DNA from: Pseudomonadota bacterium
GTDB lineage: Bacteria > Pseudomonadota > Gammaproteobacteria > Steroidobacterales > Steroidobacteraceae
Length of the DNA: 64,000 nt
Direction of reading: 5' to 3'
Assembly: GCA_023391815.1 (NCBI GenBank)
Contig: JAEWAF010000045.1
Span: 1-64,000, forward strand
The translations under genes were made by a program, and so were the position numbers. Under the pieces are notes generated by a model, which worked only from the letters and a program-made list of their open reading frames with translations, was not told where the DNA came from and ran no database searches. This document shows positions 60,499 to 64,000 of this stretch, in pieces; positions within the stretch are counted from its first letter, which is position 1, and every line of letters starts with the position of its first letter.

Positions 60499-61382
60499 GC
60501 CGCCTGCAGCGGAATCGTGAACTTGAAGGTGGCGCCTCCGGTGGAGGTTCCCTCCTGCCAGATCTTGCCCCCATGTGCGTGCACGATAGTGCGCGCGATC
60601 GCCAGTCCCAACCCCATGCCTTCCTGCTTGGTACTGAAAAATGAATCGAAAATCCTGGGCCGATATGCCGCCGCGATGCCCGGTCCGGTATCGGTGACCG
60701 TGATGGCCGCGGAGTATTTGTCATAACGGCAGGTCGTGACGTCGAGGATACGCTCGGTCGGGCCGTTTGCGGTATTAGAGGCCATCGCATCCATGGCATT
60801 CATCATCAAATTCAACAATACCTGTTCGAGGTGGATGGCGTCGCCGCGGACCGGTGGGATCTCCTTGTCCAGGGAACTGCGCACTGTGACCAGTCGCTTG
60901 CGCGCGACGGGCTGAATCAAGCTGAGTGCCGTCGAGGCGACCTCGTTCAGGTCGAGCATGGTGGTTTGCAGCTCGCGGCGCTTCAGCAGCGAATGCAAAT
61001 GACGCACGATATCGTTGGCTCGCAGATCGTCCCGCCGGATGTCGGCGAGGATGCGGCGAATTTCCTCCAGCGGCGGCTGCGGCTCGCTGAGCAGGTTTTC
61101 GGCGGCATCCGCGTTGGTCAGAATGGCGCTGAGCGGCTGACTGATCTCGTGCGCGATGGAGCCCGCGATCTCGCCGACCAGGGCCAGGCGCCCGGCATGG
61201 GTATCGGCACTGTGGATACGGCGGGCTTCGCGTTGCGCCGAGCGCAAGCGACGGTCACGAATTGCCCAATAGGAAAGTACGGCGCCTTGCGCCACCACCA
61301 ACAACACCAGCAATGACAACAGGAGCGGTTGCCTCAAGGAATGACGCCGCAAAGGATGATGGCGGTGCGGATCGAGAAACAT
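60495..61382 (-). CDS. FixL-like sensor histidine kinase without an evident sensor domain
   Basis: 295 residues from ATG 61382; a GTG at 61439 would add 19 residues. One TM helix (about 18-40) is followed by a dimerisation helix and H-box GSIAHEISQP (His78), the N-box EQVLLNLMMNAMDAM, and the G1/F/G2 boxes (TDTGPGIAAAYRPRIFDSFFSTK, GMGLGLAIARTIVHAHGG). No PAS, Cache or other sensor domain is visible, so the signal may come through the TM helix or a partner. It shares the H-box with FixL/DctB-like kinases. Divergent from the AraC gene. Confidence 0.87.
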   Translation of the reverse strand: MFLDPHRHHPLRRHSLRQPLLLSLLVLLVVAQGAVLSYWAIRDRRLRSAQREARRIHSADTHAGRLALVGEIAGSIAHEISQPLSAILTNADAAENLLSEPQPPLEEIRRILADIRRDDLRANDIVRHLHSLLKRRELQTTMLDLNEVASTALSLIQPVARKRLVTVRSSLDKEIPPVRGDAIHLEQVLLNLMMNAMDAMASNTANGPTERILDVTTCRYDKYSAAITVTDTGPGIAAAYRPRIFDSFFSTKQEGMGLGLAIARTIVHAHGGKIWQEGTSTGGATFKFTIPLQAA

Positions 61383-61525
61383 CCGACTTTGCCCATTCCT
61401 CGTATGTACGGCTGTGAGGATTCGGCAACAATTGCGCACCCATAAAAGTTAACTGCACATTACGGCACAGTGGGAATTTCGACGGATCGTTGATCGGATC
61501 TCAGTCAGGCAAGGGAGGAAACGCC

Positions 61526-62620
61526 ATGACACGACTGGTATTTCGGGATTTCGATGAGTTTGCCGAAGCGATCACCGGAGTGGACGGGCGCTTTATTCCA
61601 ACAGCGCGCTCGACCTCCGAATGGTGGTCGGAAGCGGTACGCCCGGGCGCGGTATCGCTACAGCAAATTCAGATCGGCAGCCCGAGCACATTCGCCGGCG
61701 ACGGCGAGCCGGGGCGTTTCACGCTGGGCCTGCCGATGACCGATCCCACCCAGATTCGTATCGACGGGCACTTTCTCGATCCCGACGGCTTTATCACCTT
61801 GCACGAAGATCAGCCCTTCACGTTTACGGGCCAGGATGTCGTGCGCTGGGCGGGCATCAGCGTGCCCCGGGACACGACGCTCATTTCCATGGATTTGTTG
61901 AATACCGCGCGCGCTGGCGGCGGTCCGCGCACTCGTTCCGCGCTGCCCTATCTGGATCGTTTGCGCTGGGTCGCCGAGCGGGCGATCTCCGCCAATCTGG
62001 ATCTCACGGATGCAGCGGCGGTGCGTGCGGTCGAAGAAGAGGTCGCGATCAGTATCACTCACGTGCTCGAACGCAGCATGAAGGTACAGGATCGCCATGT
62101 GGGGCGGCCGCAGTTCTCCCGCAGTCGCGTGATCGCCCGCACCTTGCAGCTGATCGAAGCGAACGAAGGCCAGCCGCTGTTCATCGAAGATCTGTGCCGC
62201 GTCACCCAGGTGAGCGAGCGCACGCTAAGAAACATTTTTCATGAGTTCTTCGGCGTCGGCCCGATGCGATTGCTGAAGGTTCGGCAGTTGCGTGAGATTC
62301 GCGCCGCGCTGCTGCGCGCCGATCCGCAACGAGATACGGTGACGCGCATCGCCGCCCGCTTCGGAATCTGGGATTTCAGTTTGTTCGCCCGCAACTACAA
62401 AGCGCTGTTCGGCGAGTCGCCGTCACGCACGCTGCGTACACCGCCGAGCGAGGTGAAGGTCCGTTCGTCGGTCTCGTGGCTGCACTATGCGTCGAGGATT
62501 TTTATCGATGACATGCGGCCAGCGGCCCATCCGCATGTCCTCGACGGCAATGGCGACGGTGCCGACGCGCCGCTGGTGATCCAGCCCGGCGACTCGTTCC
62601 CCCTGCGGGCCAAGCCCTGA
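61526..62620 (+). CDS. AraC-family transcriptional regulator
   Basis: 364 residues from ATG 61526 with GGGAGG upstream. Residues 1-200 are an N-terminal ligand domain of the AraC-binding-like group; residues about 230-330 are the two-HTH AraC domain: FIEDLCRVTQVSERTLRNIFHEFFGVGPMRLLKVRQLREI and TVTRIAARFGIWDFSLFARNYKALFGESPSRTLR. A C-terminal extension of about 35 residues follows. It is divergent from the sensor kinase gene, and both may be controlled from the intervening 143 bases. Ligand unknown. Confidence 0.9.
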   Translation: MTRLVFRDFDEFAEAITGVDGRFIPTARSTSEWWSEAVRPGAVSLQQIQIGSPSTFAGDGEPGRFTLGLPMTDPTQIRIDGHFLDPDGFITLHEDQPFTFTGQDVVRWAGISVPRDTTLISMDLLNTARAGGGPRTRSALPYLDRLRWVAERAISANLDLTDAAAVRAVEEEVAISITHVLERSMKVQDRHVGRPQFSRSRVIARTLQLIEANEGQPLFIEDLCRVTQVSERTLRNIFHEFFGVGPMRLLKVRQLREIRAALLRADPQRDTVTRIAARFGIWDFSLFARNYKALFGESPSRTLRTPPSEVKVRSSVSWLHYASRIFIDDMRPAAHPHVLDGNGDGADAPLVIQPGDSFPLRAKP

Positions 62621-62627
62621 GAAGCGC

Positions 62628-63491
62628 TTACAGGCTGGCCCGCATGAACAACAGCGGGCCGGCCATCTTCATATCGAAGATGCCCGGATCGTCGATGTCG
62701 CGGGAGTCCACTTGCACGTCGAACTGCCGATAGCCCAACCCGAACACCAGGTAGGGGTTCATGCGCCAGGTGAGCGCGCCGCGCGCATCCAGCACCGAGC
62801 CGTCGATCTCGTCGAATTCCACCGAAAGATATTGGACGCGGGCTTCCAGCGACCAGCGGTCGTTGAAATCGAAACGACCTTCGATGCCCGCGAGCGGCAG
62901 CGGCGTCACGCCCGTTTCGGACTCGCGCACCACGCGACTGCGTACGACCGCATTCGCTTCGACTTCGACGATCTGCACGCCGAAGGTCAGCGCCAGATCG
63001 ACGCGCTGGGTCTTGGCCACGCTATAGCCGTAGGTGAGGCCGAATGAAGTGAGGTTGAGCGTGCTGGCGACGCGCTCGCCGGGGCGATAGGTCTGATCGT
63101 CGAACACGATGGTTTGATCGATCACTTGCTGGGCCGAGCGCCGCAGGCTGAAGCCGCTCAAGCGAATCAAGTGACGCTCGCCCGGCAGCAGCGTGAGCTC
63201 GACCAGCGGCAACAGCTTGTTGTCGTCCAGTCCGAGATCATCCTCCGCATTGATCAACGTGCCGGGCGTGGCCAGGGTCGGATCGACCCGAATATCGGTG
63301 TCGAGGTCGCCGCTCAGCGTCATGACTTCGAGGCGGAACCGATCCTCGATGACATGCGGCTTGGGTTGGGGCGCCCAGTCCGGCAGCTTGTCGTTGGTGG
63401 GCTTCTTGTCGGCGGCATGCGCCACGCCGAGCAGGCCGAGCGCGAGGCTCAGGACCAGTGACTGACAGACGACGTGGCGTTCAGAAATCAC
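62628..63491 (-). CDS. Predicted outer-membrane beta-barrel protein
   Basis: 287 residues from GTG 63491, with a signal peptide (LVLSLALGLLGVAHAA). The mature part alternates strands: RFRLEVMTLSGDLDTDIRV, HLIRLSGFSLRRSAQQ, LTYGYSVAKTQRVDLALTFGVQ, WSLEARVQYLSVEFDE and a final strand ending LLFMRASL with hydrophobic C-terminus. Ten to twelve strands are plausible. It has no close named family that I can recall, but resembles conserved outer-membrane proteins of unknown function. No ATG occurs in the region; another GTG start cannot be excluded. Confidence 0.8.
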   Translation of the reverse strand: MISERHVVCQSLVLSLALGLLGVAHAADKKPTNDKLPDWAPQPKPHVIEDRFRLEVMTLSGDLDTDIRVDPTLATPGTLINAEDDLGLDDNKLLPLVELTLLPGERHLIRLSGFSLRRSAQQVIDQTIVFDDQTYRPGERVASTLNLTSFGLTYGYSVAKTQRVDLALTFGVQIVEVEANAVVRSRVVRESETGVTPLPLAGIEGRFDFNDRWSLEARVQYLSVEFDEIDGSVLDARGALTWRMNPYLVFGLGYRQFDVQVDSRDIDDPGIFDMKMAGPLLFMRASL

Positions 63492-63547
63492 TTCGGGCGC
63501 TCCGGATGCGGTCCGCGATAAGGATGCGCCGGATTATGCCCGCGCGC

Positions 63548-64000
63548 TCACACGGTCGCGACCCAGTGATCGTCCCAACGGATCGGTTGCGAGCTGGCGA
63601 TTTTCAGAAACTGTGAACGCAGTCGACTTTCATCCAGGCCGTATGCAGTGCCGTCTCGTTGCGAGGCGAGGATGGAGCCGTCGGCAAGTCGCGACAAACC
63701 ATATGTTTCCGACGCGGCGATGAAGCCGAGATAACGCTCGTCGCTGATCGCCCAGCACGCGACGCCGTTACCGAAGGGACACGCCGCCGCAATCAGATCG
63801 TGAGCTTCGCTGATCGCGACACTCGCGACGTAGCCTTGGAACTTCGGCATCTCATCGGCCGGAGCAGTCAGCAAGCGGAATCGCGCCGGCTGGTTCGGCA
63901 GAGCGGGCCGATACAAAGCAACGATGCCCGGCGCTTTATTCTTGTCGTCACCTTCGTACTGCAAGCCCACTGCGGTGATACCGGTGCTGGTCATCGCTAC
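63548..64000 (-). CDS. DUF1513-type beta-propeller-like protein (5' part beyond window edge)
   Basis: The C-terminal 150 residues of a larger protein; the open frame continues past 64000 in the minus direction. Features such as VALYRPALPNQPARFRLL, FQGYVASVAISEAHDLIAAACPFGNGVACWAI, GLSRLADGSILASQRDG and the end WDDHWVATV fit the DUF1513 family, whose members lie beside imelysin (iron-regulated) genes. I cannot see the N-terminus or the upstream neighbours. Moderate confidence in the family call. Confidence 0.55.
   Translation of the reverse strand, partial: VAMTSTGITAVGLQYEGDDKNKAPGIVALYRPALPNQPARFRLLTAPADEMPKFQGYVASVAISEAHDLIAAACPFGNGVACWAISDERYLGFIAASETYGLSRLADGSILASQRDGTAYGLDESRLRSQFLKIASSQPIRWDDHWVATV

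Noticed and set aside
1..64000. CRISPR array, tRNA or rRNA genes, intact insertion sequences
   Set aside because: No regularly spaced short repeats with unique spacers, no tRNA cloverleaf and no transposase-like protein were seen in either strand.

Overview
This window is from a GC-rich (roughly 64% by eye) Gram-negative proteobacterium. I favour a gammaproteobacterium near Xanthomonadales/Steroidobacterales because of the protein content: lipoproteins, outer-membrane barrels, a TonB-type C-terminus, a proteobacterial Entner-Doudoroff cluster, Kup and MocR/LysR regulators. That placement is inference; there is no rRNA or tRNA in the window to confirm it. Genes are densely packed, with many 1-4 base start/stop overlaps. 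I found no CRISPR array, phage or intact insertion sequence.

Layout. 1-12158 (+): a tightly coupled run of envelope and signalling genes. It holds the end of a Gln-Gly-rich protein, a lipoprotein, a membrane Ser/Thr kinase with periplasmic repeats and a PEGA-like end, an FHA-TM-PEGA-FGE-fold protein, a small exported protein, a MotA/TolQ/ExbB-type channel protein, an actin-like protein with an FHA domain, two TM-coiled-coil-vWA proteins and a second lipoprotein. I read it as one machine and it is the best candidate here for an undescribed system. 12161-15954 (-): a TPR/TonB protein broken by a frameshift, a cyclopropane-synthase-like methyltransferase, and DUF1295 and DUF1475 membrane proteins (lipid modification). 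16127-16297: three 57-bp tandem repeats. 16473-18422 (-): a chemoreceptor. 18650-21919 (+): trehalose synthase fused to a maltokinase domain that has lost two key acidic residues. 21926-24435: the AmmeMemoRadiSam trio. 24511-28173: an outer-membrane barrel, a PBP4-type peptidase, DUF502 and an AlkA-type glycosylase. 28438-31044: a glycosyltransferase with a very long low-complexity tail.

31133-37061 is a complete glucose-to-pyruvate Entner-Doudoroff module: eda and edd on the minus strand, divergent from zwf-pgl-glk, so glucose is phosphorylated, oxidised, delactonised, dehydrated and cleaved by neighbouring gene products. It is followed by an ANTAR regulator with a degenerate receiver, then Kup, an ECF sigma/anti-sigma pair, a small membrane protein, and an ABC ATPase paired with a permease-M1 peptidase fusion.

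46287-54816 is an accessory-looking stretch: pirin, a VOC protein, a Cys-rich repeat protein, a frameshifted LysR gene, three consecutive very small proteins (one of 45 residues), a MocR-type regulator divergent from an EamA transporter across an 8-bp inverted repeat, a second EamA transporter and a 3-oxoadipyl-CoA-type thiolase. 54825-64000 carries a Cys-rich secreted protein, a roughly 200-bp hairpin-rich segment between 12-bp direct repeats, an octaheme cytochrome with TPRs, a cardiolipin-synthase-type enzyme, a FixL/FixJ-like pair lacking a sensor domain, an AraC regulator, an outer-membrane protein and the end of a DUF1513-type gene. Across the window the AT-rich word AAACATT/AATGTTT is strikingly frequent (19 counted by eye).
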